DNA of 64,000 bases, from the NCBI GenBank assembly GCA_030035585.1, contig CM057462.1, positions 116,183,234 through 116,247,233 of the forward strand, written 5' to 3'. Below, piece by piece: positions 11,670 to 21,323 of this stretch. The stretch is from Dugong dugon. Lineage: Eukaryota; Chordata; Mammalia; Sirenia; Dugongidae. Positions within the stretch are counted from its first letter, which is position 1. Each line of letters opens with the position of its first letter. Position numbers and translations under genes: made by a program. Below the pieces are notes generated by a model. It had not been told where the DNA came from, searched no databases, and was given only the letters and a program-made list of their open reading frames with translations.

Positions 11670-12316
11670 AAATACTAGGTCTCTCAACTAATATATTAAC
11701 TTCTCTTTCTTGCTCTTGCTCACATAACTTTCGTATCCTTGGTTGTATTTAACGCTTTCCAAACAGACTGTCCAAATGGCTTTGCTTTCTGTCTGAAAGT
11801 TTCAAATGAGGCTTTTGGGTGTGCATCTTTTCTTCTGAGTACAGGCTCAGGGAAGGAGAGAAAATTATTTAAGTGGACTGGTTGCCTGGGTGACACTTAA
11901 CTGGGTATTGCTTTCAGTGAGTCATTCAGAGAAATATAAAATACCAGTAATAAAAGACATCATCGCTTGGATGTTGGATACAGTGGAGGAAATTCTGCTG
12001 AAGGAAGTGCAGAGGAAAGACAGAAGTGAGAACTGCTTGGAGAATTAACAATTTAATAAAAGGCATTATTCAAAAACTGGGGAGGGACTACCCTGATTGG
12101 TGTTTTGCTAAAAAGAATAACACAAGGTAAATGGTGCTAAGTGCCAACAGCAACCCTTTGCAGTCTGTAATTTGTAATCACTGCTCATAATTTCCATTAA
12201 TAGCCCTGAAAGGGATAGTCACAAATACCAGGAAGGGTACACACAAGGACCATTCAAATCAAAGTGAGCATTGTCTACAAGGATATAGGAAATGAGTCCT
12301 GGGAGTCACAGGAAAT

Positions 12317-12612
12317 GTTGTTGTTAGCTGCTGTCCAGTCACCCCTGACTCATGGCAATCCATGCACAATAGGAACAGACCATTGTGATCTATAGAGTTT
12401 TCATTGGCTGAGTTGCAGAAGTATATTTCCAGGTCTTTTTTCCTAGTTCTTCTTAGTCTGGAAGCTCAACTGAAACCCATTCAATATCATAGTAACATGC
12501 AAATATCCACTGATAGACAAGCAGTGGCTCTGCATGAAGTGCAATAGCCAGGAATTGAACCTGGTCTCCTGTGTGGAAGGCAAGAATTCTATCACTGAAT
12601 CATCACTGCTGC
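12317..12612 (-). mobile_element. SINE with tRNA-Gly-like head and RTE-like tail, minus strand
   Basis: Read on the minus strand the element starts with a tRNA-like segment at 12612-12539. An A-box-like TGATTCAGTGA lies at 12602-12592 and a B-box-like GGTTCAATTCC at 12561-12551. The order and spacing match a glycine tRNA, and the anticodon-loop equivalent reads CTTCCAC. The body then shares 'gagcttccagactaag' with the element at 11271-11669, and the 3' tail is the CAGCTAACAACAAC type of RTE. This is a different SINE from the AfroSINE. It is a SINE rather than a tRNA gene because the tRNA part is diverged and fused to the tail. Confidence 0.75.
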
Positions 12613-12687
12613 CACGAGAAACATACTAGGGAGAAAATAATCATTATTAATAGGAAGTGGAAAATCTTGTTATCTATATCAGACAGA

Positions 12688-13064
12688 GGTCAGCAAACTA
12701 GGTCCACAGGTTGTTGTTAGTTGCTGTAGAGTTGACTCCAACTTAGAGCAAACTAAAATATAACAGAACAAGACATTGTCTTGTCCTGTGCAATCCTAAC
12801 AATCGTTGGTATGTTTGAGCCCATTTCTGCAGCTGTTGTGTCCATTCATCTCATTGAGGGTTTCCATCTTTTTTGCTGATCCTCTACCCTCATGTTGTCC
12901 TTTTCTAGCAACCACTCTTTCCTGATAACATGTCCAACATAAAAATGACCAAGTCTTACTACTCTCACTTCTAAGGAGCATTCTGTCTGCACTTCCTCCA
13001 AGACCGATTAGCCACCTGTTTTTGTAAATAAAGTTTTATTGGAAAACAGTCATGCCCATTCATG
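12688..13064 (-). mobile_element. Ancient hAT-Charlie-type element interrupted by an RTE
   Basis: Left part 12688-12709 (GGTCAGCAAACTAGG) and right part 13009-13064 ('cctgtttttgtaaataaag', 'ttttattggaaaacag') belong together as the end of an old non-autonomous hAT element. The same family, in the other orientation, is at 18600-18797. The RTE fragment at 12710-13008 sits between them. Confidence 0.7.
12710..13008 (-). mobile_element. RTE LINE 3' fragment, minus strand, inserted in the hAT element
   Basis: Starts with the tail complement TTGTTGTTAGTTGCTG and proceeds through 'catctcattgagggtttcc', 'tcctgataacatgtccaac', to 'cttctaaggagcattctg' and 'cttcctccaagaccgatt'. It is 5'-truncated at the right. 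The frame at 12796-12981 (-) is a shadow of its decayed coding sequence. Confidence 0.88.
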
Positions 13065-13406
13065 AATCCTAAGATCGGCAGGCAAGATGGCAAGTAAGCT
13101 GCTAACTCAAGTCCCAAGAACCAGAGGTCGGATGAACAGGAGCCAGCTGCAGGATCCAGAGCCAGGAAAAGCCCATGAGACTTGCCAGAAAGTCCACCTA
13201 TATTGGATGCAGGCCACACCCCCAAGGGAACTCCTTTTCAACTTAGTGGCTACTCACAGCAGATCCTATCATGGAGATGATCATATTATATCAGATCTCA
13301 TCCTGGAAGTAATTATATCATTATAGTACTGCCAAACTACATCATAACTACCAAACCACTGAGAATCACGGCCCAGCCAAGTTGACACATAATCTTAATG
13401 ATCACA
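13065..13406 (-). mobile_element. LTR family 'B', truncated copy, minus strand
   Basis: Matches the right two-thirds of the LTR at 6377-6951 in the same order: 'gatcggcaggcaagatgg', 'gtcccaagaaccagaggtc', 'cacacccccaagggaactcc', 'agcagatcctatcatggag', ending GATCACA. The left part of that LTR is missing. It abuts the hAT element on the left and an RTE on the right without spacer. Confidence 0.75.
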
Positions 13407-13410
13407 TAGC

Positions 13411-14617
13411 AGTGCATCCACAAGGAACTTCCAGAAATTCAAGTCAGATTTAGAAGAAGAAGTAGAATGAGGGATATTGCTGCTGATGTCACCTGCATCT
13501 TGGCTAAAAGCAGAGAATACCAGAACAATATTGACTTACGTTTCATTGACTATGCAAAGGCACTCAATTGTGTGGATCGTAACAACTTATGGATAACATT
13601 GCAAAGAATGGGAATTCCAAAACACTTAATTCTGCTTGTGAGGAACCTGTACACAGACCAAGAGGCAGTCTTTCAACCAGAACAAGGGGATATTGAGTGG
13701 TTTAAAATCAGGAAAGGTGTGCGTCAGGGTTGTATCCTTTCACTGTACTTATTCAATCTGTATACTGAGCAAATAATCTGAGAAGCTGGACTGTATGAAG
13801 AAGAACACAGCATCAGGATTAGAGGAAGAATCATTAACAATCTGCAATATACAAACAACACAACCTTGCTTGCAGAAAGCGAGGAGGATTTGAAGCACTT
13901 ACTGATAAAGATCAAAGACCACAGCCTTCAGTATGGATTACACCTCTACATAAGAAAAGTGAAAAATCCTCCCAACTGGACCAATAAGCAACATCACGAT
14001 AAATGAATAAAAGATTGAAGTTGTCAAGAATTTCAGTTTACTTGGATCCAAATTCAATGCCTGTGGAAGTAGCAGTCAAGAAATCAAATGACATATTGCA
14101 CTGGGCAAATTTGCTGTAAAAGACCTCTTTAAAGTGTTAAAAAGCAAAATTAAGGTGTGCCTGACCCAAGTCATGGTATGTTCAATCACTTCATATGCAT
14201 ACAAAAGCTTCAAAGTAATTAAGGAAGACCAAAGAAGAATCAATGCCTTTGAATCATGGTGTTGTCCAAGAATATCGAATATACCATGGATTTCCAGAAG
14301 AATGATCACATCTGTCTTGGAAGAAGTACAACCAGAATGCTCCTTAGAAGCAAGGATGGCGAGACTTTGTCTTGTGTACTTTGGACATGTTATCTGGAAG
14401 GACAAGTCCCTGGAGAAGCATATTATGCTTGGTAAAGTAGAGAGGCAGTGAAAAAGAGGAAGACCCTCAATGAGATGGATTGGCACAATGGCTGCAACAA
14501 TGGACTCAAACATAGCAAAGATTGTGAGAATGGTGCAGGACCAGGCAGTGTTTCATTTTGTTGTACGCAAGGTTGCTATGAGTCAGAACTGGCTCTATGG
14601 CACCTAACTACAGCAAC
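13411..14617 (+). mobile_element. RTE-clade LINE, 3' half with reverse transcriptase, plus strand
   Basis: The longest plus-strand RTE copy here. It begins in the RT domain (after 'gaacttccagaaattcaag') and runs to the 3' end GGCACCTAACTACAGCAAC. It includes the downstream landmarks 'gtgcctgacccaagtcatgg', 'ggaagaagtacaaccag', 'gcttggtaaagtagag' and 'gatggattggcacaatgg'. It is 5'-truncated and coding-dead (see the overlapping entry). Confidence 0.93.
13467..14450 (+). pseudogene. Decayed RTE reverse transcriptase
   Basis: This would be the RT part of the RTE ORF2 protein, which copies the element RNA at the target site. The first 104 codons (13467-13781) are open and show the RT finger/palm motif FIDYAKALNCVDR, where the family has an F-D pair in place of L-N, and later GVRQGCILS with LFNLYTEQII. 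The frame ends at a TGA (13779-13781) where CGA is expected, a typical CpG-decay change. In the same frame further on, 13848-13859 reads Y-T-N-N in place of the catalytic Y-A-D-D, so both metal-binding aspartates are lost. A further open stretch at 14134-14451 is the C-terminal region (KVCLTQVMVCSITSYAYKSF). Non-functional. Confidence 0.9.
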
Positions 14618-14739
14618 ATTCAGTTGTCATGTATACCGTCATTATTTCATTTAAACAGCAAATGACTCTGAAGGTTTGGTATGTGCTAGGCATGATGGGA
14701 GATGCAAAAGTCTATTAGAGCAGGTCTCTTGCTGTAGTG

Positions 14740-14890
14740 AAGAGAGTTTGGAATTATGAAGACCTCAGCTTAAAACCTGACTTTCTTGAATTTTGTGACT
14801 TCAGGAGAGTTAGGTCGATTTTATTTTTACTTCAGTTTTCTGATCTCTAATATCGGAATGATCATGATCCTTCTGTACGGATGGATCTAT
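14740..14890 (+). repeat. MIR-like fragment, plus strand
   Basis: The order 'gagagtttggaattatg', 'cctcagcttaaaacctgac', 'cttcagttttctgatctc', 'aatatcggaatgatcatg' is that of the MIR core. Strongly diverged. Confidence 0.4.
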
Positions 14891-16239
14891 CTTACAACTC
14901 TTTGTTCTTTCCCCATGGCAGCATTGGGATTGTTGTAGCCACTAAGGGTAGGGGGCACTATTTAGAGTTTGGATTTAGAATTTCACCTTAAATTACATGC
15001 ATCCTAAAGCCCAATGTAAGCATGCAAAATATCAGTATTATTATTCTTTATTTACATTATTTCCCAATCAATTTCATCTTTTTTGTTTTTATCTTTAAAA
15101 GTTTTGGGTATTAACGACCTTAAATTTTAATCATTTACACAACGCGAAATAAGTGATATTTTCAGTTTGCCATTCGAGCAGTGATACAAAGCACATTGAT
15201 TTTTTTTTCCTGTGGCAGAGAAGGGAGTCACCAAATTAATTGAATTAATCATTTGCTTCAGCACCATGTAGACTCAGCCACAGATAAGACAAACTGACTT
15301 TTATAAAATCCTTGCAAACCCATCATTACAAACATTAACTGGGTCAATTTTGCCTGGAGGCAGGATTATTCTTTCCCACACTGCCTTTGTATTTCCCAGA
15401 TTAACACAATTTTTTTGCAAGTGTCACATTAACAATATATTCAAATGTCTAAATGCTTATAAGCTGCTTTTGAAAAACACATTCAAAAGCAGAAACAAGG
15501 TTTTAGGGATGCAAGAGTAGGAAGCATGAATGAAATTTCACTAAACGTAGCATAAGACACCTGCTATAGAGAGCAAAAGGATTAATTCAGCAGTAACATC
15601 ATCAGCTACTGTTGGGGTGAGGAGTGAAGATAACAGGAAGAGCTATAGCCCTGCAGAAATTAGGAATCCATTTTCAATTTTGACTCCATCAGGAAGAGAC
15701 TATTGCTGCTTCTTGAAGTACTTTGTTCCTTTTTTCTGAAACTTGAGAAGTCACATTACCCAGAAGTGGGTGAATCTGGGGTGCTGTTTCTGTTCCTCTT
15801 CATGCAATTTGATTGGTGTATGAAGATATGGCTATAGGTCTCCGGGTACCTCAGTTTCTATTCCCTAAAATACGCTTCCAAAATTAGAAAAGATGAGCTT
15901 AACTTTTATAACCGCTGAAGAATAGTTTACAACCTGTGAAGACATGGCTTTGTAATTCTGAAATAACTCAAAAACTATTTTAAAATTCCCCCTTCCCCAA
16001 CCTTCTCCATTCTAACACATAACATTTTTCCAAGGGACAACCTATAGAAGCTTCTCTAAGAGAAAACTTAGGAGAGAAATTGGAAATTATAGATATATCA
16101 ATGGAATCTAAAAATCAGAAAGAAAAAAAAAAGGAGAGAAAGATTCTTCTTTCCAATTTACACATTCACACCCTAACAGATGAAAGATCCTCTCACAGAG
16201 GTCTGTACTAACCACCCCCCACCCCCCGAGCTGATGGAG
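14891..16239. other. No recognised repeat; possible conserved non-coding sequence
   Basis: About 1.3 kb free of any repeat I can name. In a window this rich in insertions, repeat-free stretches are candidates for constraint, but nothing in the sequence proves it. Confidence 0.3.
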
Positions 16240-16460
16240 CCCCCGCAGTACTTTCTTATCATAGTGACCTGTTTCATTGTCATCATAGCACTTGGTCACT
16301 GTCTACAATTGCATTTTGTGTACTTGTTTATTGACTGTTCACCATCCCCCATGTGATTGTTAACTATGTGAGATCAGTCCCCCTTCTCTACTTACCTCAG
16401 TGTCTGGCACATAGTAGGCATTGAATAATATTTGTTATATGAATGAATGAATAAATGAAT
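16240..16460 (+). repeat. L2 3' end, plus strand
   Basis: Ends with the shared L2/MIR-type 3' terminus GTCTGGCACATAGTAGGC, then 'attgaataatatttgtta' and a (TGAA)n-like tail, AATGAATGAATAAATGAATG. The upstream 150 bp fits the L2 3' UTR loosely. Confidence 0.7.
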
Positions 16461-16696
16461 GAGATATTCCGTGGTAGTGTTGAGCTTCCACCTCTGGTTG
16501 GCAATCAGCCCCAGCAAGGATATCCATCTATCAGGAAATGAACAAGCACTCTATCTAATTTACAATTTAAGGCATTCTCTCTTGGACTGCTGTGACAAGT
16601 TTCCTATTAATGTATATGGAAAGCAATTTGAAAATTTTAATGCACTAGACAACTAGTCCTTTAATGAATGATTTTATTTAATAACCAGAATGGTCC

Positions 16697-16947
16697 TTCC
16701 AAAACCATTGCCTTTGAGTCTGTTCTGACTCATGGCAGCCCCATGTTTTACAGAGTAGAACTACTCCATGGAGGTTTTTTAGTTTTATTGTTGTTATTGT
16801 TGTTTGTTTGTTTGTTTGTTTGTTTTGGCTATAATCTTTATAGAAGCAGATTACCAAGGCTTTCTTCTGCAGTGCCACTGGGTAGGTTCAAACTGCCAAC
16901 CTTTATGTTAGTAGTCAAGCACAAACCATTTACTTCACCCAGGGGCC
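16697..16947 (-). repeat. AfroSINE, minus strand, long form with internal (TTTG)n
   Basis: The tail complement (CCATTGCCTTTGAGTCTG) lies at the left and the head complement (CACCCAGGGGCC) at the right. A (GTTT)n run at about 16800-16826 expands the central region. The frames at 16668-16961 (+) and 16678-16878 (-) both run through it and are not genes. Confidence 0.9.
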
Positions 16948-16991
16948 TTAATGGCCCTTAGATGTTATCTAATCCACAGACCTTTATGTAT

Positions 16992-17562
16992 TGTATTAGT
17001 TTTCTAGGGATGCCATAACAAAATACCAAAAATTGGGTGGCGTATAAGAGCAGAAATTTATTGTCCCACAGTTTTGGAGGCTAGAAGCCCAAATCAAGGT
17101 GTCAACCATGCTGAGTCCTTCTGAGGCCTCTCTCCTAGCTTCTAGTAACTCCTGGTATTCATTGACTTGAAGCTGCAGCTTCACATGGTATCCTTCTTCT
17201 GTCTCTCTGTGTGTATTCTCTTTTATAAGGACATCAGTCATAAGATTAGGACTCACCCTACTCAAGAAAGACCTCAAAACCAAAAAACTCACTGCGTCAA
17301 GTCGATTCCAACTCATAGCAACACTATAGGACAGAGTAGAACTGCCCTTTACAGTTTCCAAGGAGCGCCTGGTGGATTTGAACCGCTGACCCTTTGGTTA
17401 GCAGCCGTAGCACTTAACCAGTACGCTACCAGGGTTTCCATGACCTCATTTTAAGCTAACTGATAACATCTTCAAAAACCCCATTTCCAAGCAGGGTCAC
17501 GTTCACAACAAGGGTTAGGACTTCAAAATATCTTTTTTGAAGACACAATTCATTCTAGAACA
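16992..17562 (-). mobile_element. MLT1-type MaLR LTR, minus strand, interrupted by an AfroSINE
   Basis: Left end TGTATTAGTTTTCTAGGG and right end 'acacaattcattctagaaca' are the complements of the classical MLT1 3' and 5' ends. 'cagaaatttattgtcccac', 'gaggctagaagccc' and 'cttttataaggac' lie in the expected places between. The AfroSINE at 17277-17441 accounts for the break, with GACCTCA repeated at 17270-17276 and 17442-17448. Confidence 0.88.
17277..17441 (-). repeat. AfroSINE nested in the MLT1 LTR, minus strand
   Basis: Short form: tail complement GTCAAGTCGATTCCAACTC, then GACAGAGTAGAACTGCCC, then head complement TACGCTACCAGGGTTTCC. A 7-bp direct repeat GACCTCA flanks it, which restores the LTR order when one copy is removed. 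Confidence 0.93.
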
Positions 17563-17710
17563 TATATTAAGAAATTTAAGTTAAGTGAGTTTTTCCCCCA
17601 AGGCCACATGCTCGTCTCAGCTTGAACCAGCATAAAATGCCATTTCTCCCAACTCCTAGCCCAGTTCTCATCTTACTATACCATCGTTGTCAGACAAAGG
17701 AATGAACAAT

Positions 17711-17766
17711 TATAGGGTCGCTATGAGTCGTAATTGACTTGATGGCAACAGGTTTGGTTTTTTTAA
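17711..17766 (+). repeat. AfroSINE 3' end stub, plus strand
   Basis: Only the tail survives: TATAGGGTCGCTATGAGTCG, 'aattgacttgatggcaac', then GGTTTGGTTTTTTTA. It lies directly before a second, longer AfroSINE in the same orientation. Confidence 0.85.
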
Positions 17767-17778
17767 TGATATTTTCAT

Positions 17779-17991
17779 GTCCCTGGGTGGCGTGAATGGT
17801 TTGTGCTTGACTACTAACCGGAAAGTTGGCGGTTTAAACCTACCCGGTGGCACCAGGGAAAAAAAGCCCTGATGATCTGCTTCCATAAAGATTAAAGACA
17901 TGAAAATCCTATGGAACAGTAACGCATGAGTAACATCATGAGTCAGAACCAACTTGACAGCAATGACTTTAGTCTTTTTTTTTTTTTTTTC
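17779..17991 (+). repeat. AfroSINE, plus strand, long form
   Basis: Head GTCCCTGGGTGGCGTGAATGG, GACTACTAACCGGAAAGTTGG, long-form module CCTGATGATCTGCTTCC, and a tail ending in about 15 T residues. The minus-strand frame at 17710-17952 is its shadow. Confidence 0.92.
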
Positions 17992-18390
17992 CTTTGGTCA
18001 GGTTTTCAGTTACTTTGTTAGGTGTTTGTGGTAGACAATCTGTGCTGCCAGCTCAACAATCATTTCTTCTTTCTTACAGAACCCCACATGTTCAGGTAAG
18101 CAGCTCATCACTAGCTCTAGAGAGATATTCTGTGTAGTCTGTTTAGCAGATACCCTAACAACAGTTATTGGTCCAGTGGTGGTCATGTGATATAACTTTG
18201 TCCAATCAAACTGAAGAGACAGGCATATGCCATGCCTGGAGGAGATGGTTTTTTGCTCTCTTGCTCTCATTCCTGCTATATACACAGGGAATCATGCAGC
18301 CCTGGTAGCTGCTGTTGGCCATCTTGTGGCCATGAAGGGATCCATCCTTAGAATGAAGTTAGTGTTCAGGACAGTGGTATTACTATTTAC

Positions 18391-18597
18391 ATTGTTGTTG
18401 TTGTTAGGTGCCTTCAAGTCAATTTTGACTCGTAGTGACTCATGTGACAGAGTAAAACTTCCCCCCTGGGTTTTCTAGGCTGTAATCGTTATGGGAGAAG
18501 ATCGCCAGGTCTTTCTTCTGTGGAGCCGCTGGGTGGGTTGGAACTGCCAACATTTCAGTTAGCAGCCAAGTGTTTAACCACTGTACCACCAGGGCTT
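18391..18597 (-). repeat. AfroSINE with RTE-like tail, minus strand
   Basis: The left end is ATTGTTGTTGTTGTTAGGTG, the complement of the RTE terminus (CACCTAACAACAAC), while the body and head (GGCTGTAATCG, GTACCACCAGGGCTT) are AfroSINE. The copy therefore joins a SINE head and body to a complete RTE 3' tail. Confidence 0.85.
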
Positions 18598-18599
18598 GG

Positions 18600-18797
18600 G
18601 TGGGCAACCTTTTTCTGCAAAGGGCCAGATAGTAACTGTTTTAGCTTTTGCTGACTTGATGGTCCCTGCACTTATGGCAACTACTCAACTCTACCACTGT
18701 AGTGCTAAAGCAGCCATAAATAATATTTAAACAAATGGTCATGACTGTGGTCCAATAAAACTTTATTTTCAAAAGCAGACATTGGGTTATTTACATT
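18600..18797 (+). mobile_element. Ancient hAT-Charlie-type non-autonomous element
   Basis: Contains 'tttttctgcaaagggccag', 'atagtaactgttttagc', 'gcaactactcaactctacc' and 'gtccaataaaactttatttt', the same family as the pieces at 12688-13064. I am confident of the superfamily but not of the exact library name. Confidence 0.75.
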
Positions 18798-19446
18798 GTT
18801 GAATCTTTTTTTATATCACTGATCCAAAAACTATATCTTTCCTGGAACTCATCCTGCATATCAGCTTTCAATTATTTGAGATAATAAATTGTCTTATTGT
18901 TTAAACCAGTTTGAATCAGAGTTTCTAAAATATTATTATTAATCCAAATCTACCTAATTGATTCAATACTCTATACAAATTATTACTTATAATATTTAAA
19001 AATTCCTGTAAACTTGGTATTGTTAGACTCCTTTTTTAAGATGAAAATTAGAAGCAAAGTTTCCATTACTAATTGTCAAAACCAGGACTTGGACCAAATA
19101 TATCTGACTTTCCAAATGACTCAAATCCTCCATTATTTATTCCTCAGCTCTTAGAAGTGGAAGAATAGCTATTGCTTCAGTCAAGTTCCAAAACTACCAC
19201 AAGCATATCAAGCAGATAGTAATTTCATGCAAGGAAGTGTGTGCTTACAAAATCTTTGGATGGTCTGAAGGAATGAATGTCAGTGGACTGCCCCTGAACT
19301 TTCAGACTTAAGGTTATACCACTATATATGCAATCCAAATGTCAGGTAGCAACTATTACTGCTTCCTATTATTGCAGCCACCACAGCTACCTCATACCAA
19401 TGGCATTGGCAACTACTCCCTGGAAAGTCATATTAAGCCACTAAAC
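18798..19446. other. No recognised feature
   Basis: AT-rich sequence between two insertions, with no reading frame or repeat that I recognise. Confidence 0.4.
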
Positions 19447-19665
19447 CAAAAAAAAAAAAAAAAAAAACACCTCATTGCCATTGAGTTGATTCAGCTTATG
19501 GCAACCCCATGTGTTACAAAGTAGACAGCTTCATAGGGTTTTCTTAGCTGTAATTTTTATGGGAATAGATCACCAGGTCTTTCTTCCATGGCAGCACCAC
19601 TAGGTGGGTTCAAACTGCCAACTTTTAGGCTAATGGGCTATCACAAACCACATGCACCACCCAGG
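19447..19665 (-). repeat. AfroSINE, minus strand, preceded by an A-run
   Basis: A run of about 19 A residues at the left is the complement of the element's T-rich tail. It is followed by CATTGCCATTGAGTTGATTC, the long-form module (AATAGATCACCAGGTC), and the head complement CACCACCCAGGCC. Confidence 0.92.
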
Positions 19666-21308
19666 CCACTAAGGACCCTCACAATTGTCCGATCTCCCCT
19701 GTCAGCTACTATAACTGCAAGAAAATGGCCTCCGCCTTACTTGTACTTTCCGGATCTCATACAGGTGTATCTAAGTGACCAGATCTAGCTGCAAGGGAAT
19801 CTGGGAAGTGTACCTTTTAAATTTCCAATCTCCTCAAATAGAAGGAGTGTCAAATGGAGACTGAGTAATGTTTCTCCTCAGAAGATTGAGAAAGGCTTTT
19901 CCTCTGAATGGCTTACATGTATATCTCTCACACCTGTGGAAGAATGAGGACCTTTGAGACAGTTTTTTAAAAAAAAAGCCTGATAGAACTATTTCCTCAT
20001 CTTCATCCCCATCAGCTGGGCTAGAATTATGACTTCATAGTAATTTTTCACTATAAATTTGAAAGAAAGTAATGCATTCATTATTTGAATAGAAGTGGTT
20101 CATGTGTATAAATCTTGCTGTTGGCAAAATAAATTATCAAAGCCCATGCCAATGGAAAAGATGGCAGGTCCATGATGCTAACAGCCAAGTTCCATAAATC
20201 AATAAGGAAAGCAGCTTTCTTTTACCCAAAAGAATCTATGTTTTATGGTTCATTATTGACTAGGTATTGATCTTCCAAAAGAGACATTATAGCTACCATA
20301 AATAAATTAGATAAACATTTAATTGGCCTAAAAATATATTCTCAGTTATTTAAAGCATGTGGTACTTTATTCTGGAACACCTTCCAGCGGTGCTATCAGG
20401 AAGGATAGAACTGCTGTCTAGTACAAAGGGCACCCTAAGAATTCATTCCTAAACTCTTTAGTTAACATAGTACATGTTTTGGGGTAAGTAACACCACTTC
20501 TCTCGATCTCAATTTCTACAGCACTGAAATCTGGGGATAATAGCATGGGAGAATTAATGAGAAAATGTGTGCAGAAAGATTTGCACTTCTTGAAGAGCAC
20601 TATAGCATATATGCAAGAATATTGTTATTTATGATGAGATGGTGTCGGATGCATAAATTTGGGTTCTTTAAATTATTGGCATACAGGAAAACAGAGAATC
20701 TAGGTCAATGAAGACCTTTTTCTCAGACTGCCTTTATTATGAATAAAACACAAAGGAAACTTTTCTAACTTTCTCAGAAAAAAAAATTGTCAACTTCTAC
20801 AATTATTTTAATAAATAATCTTCCTCCAGGAGGATGCAATTTTAAGGAGGGTGCAGTGTTCTTTCACAGAGAGGTCTATAGGTCTCACTTTCTTACGTTT
20901 CTCAAATATTCCCTGGAAACAAGAACTGTAGATGTATAGTATTACATAAGCTTTAGGTCTGTGCACAGAATTTACTCTTTTGTATTTTATTTCAATCAGA
21001 TTTTACCAAATTTCCTATGATCCCCAAAAAACACTCATTCATAAATTGCAATTCTGATGAGATTTTTCACTTTCCCTAAGAATTAGACAGTGAACTGAGT
21101 TTTATATGAGATCATCCCAAAGAAAAAAATTTTACTTCAGAATCACTGTAAAAGCAGTAGATATGAATAGTTTTCTGCAACTTTAGCTGATGGTCAAAAA
21201 ATAATTTTATTTAAACTCTTGTGAAAACATTTGGGCACTCTTGCGAAGTAGCTGTTGGTTGGTTTACTATGCATGACATGTTGCACTCAACAATTAAATC
21301 ATGATTTT
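19666..21308. other. No recognised feature over about 1.6 kb
   Basis: No repeat family or credible reading frame seen. The sequence directly before 21309 provides the target site for the HAL1 insertion. Confidence 0.4.
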
Positions 21309-21323
21309 AAAATATATTTCCAA
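21309..21323. repeat. 15-bp target-site duplication, left copy
   Basis: AAAATATATTTCCAA, repeated without mismatch at 24368-24382. The A-rich start fits a LINE-1 endonuclease target. Confidence 0.85.

Noticed and set aside
12539..12612. Possible functional tRNA-Gly gene on the minus strand
   Set aside because: The A and B boxes are diverged, stem pairing is weak by eye, and the sequence is fused to a SINE body shared with another copy.
13467..13781. A host gene with a reverse-transcriptase domain
   Set aside because: It is part of an RTE LINE with a recognisable 3' end, a premature stop and lost catalytic residues.
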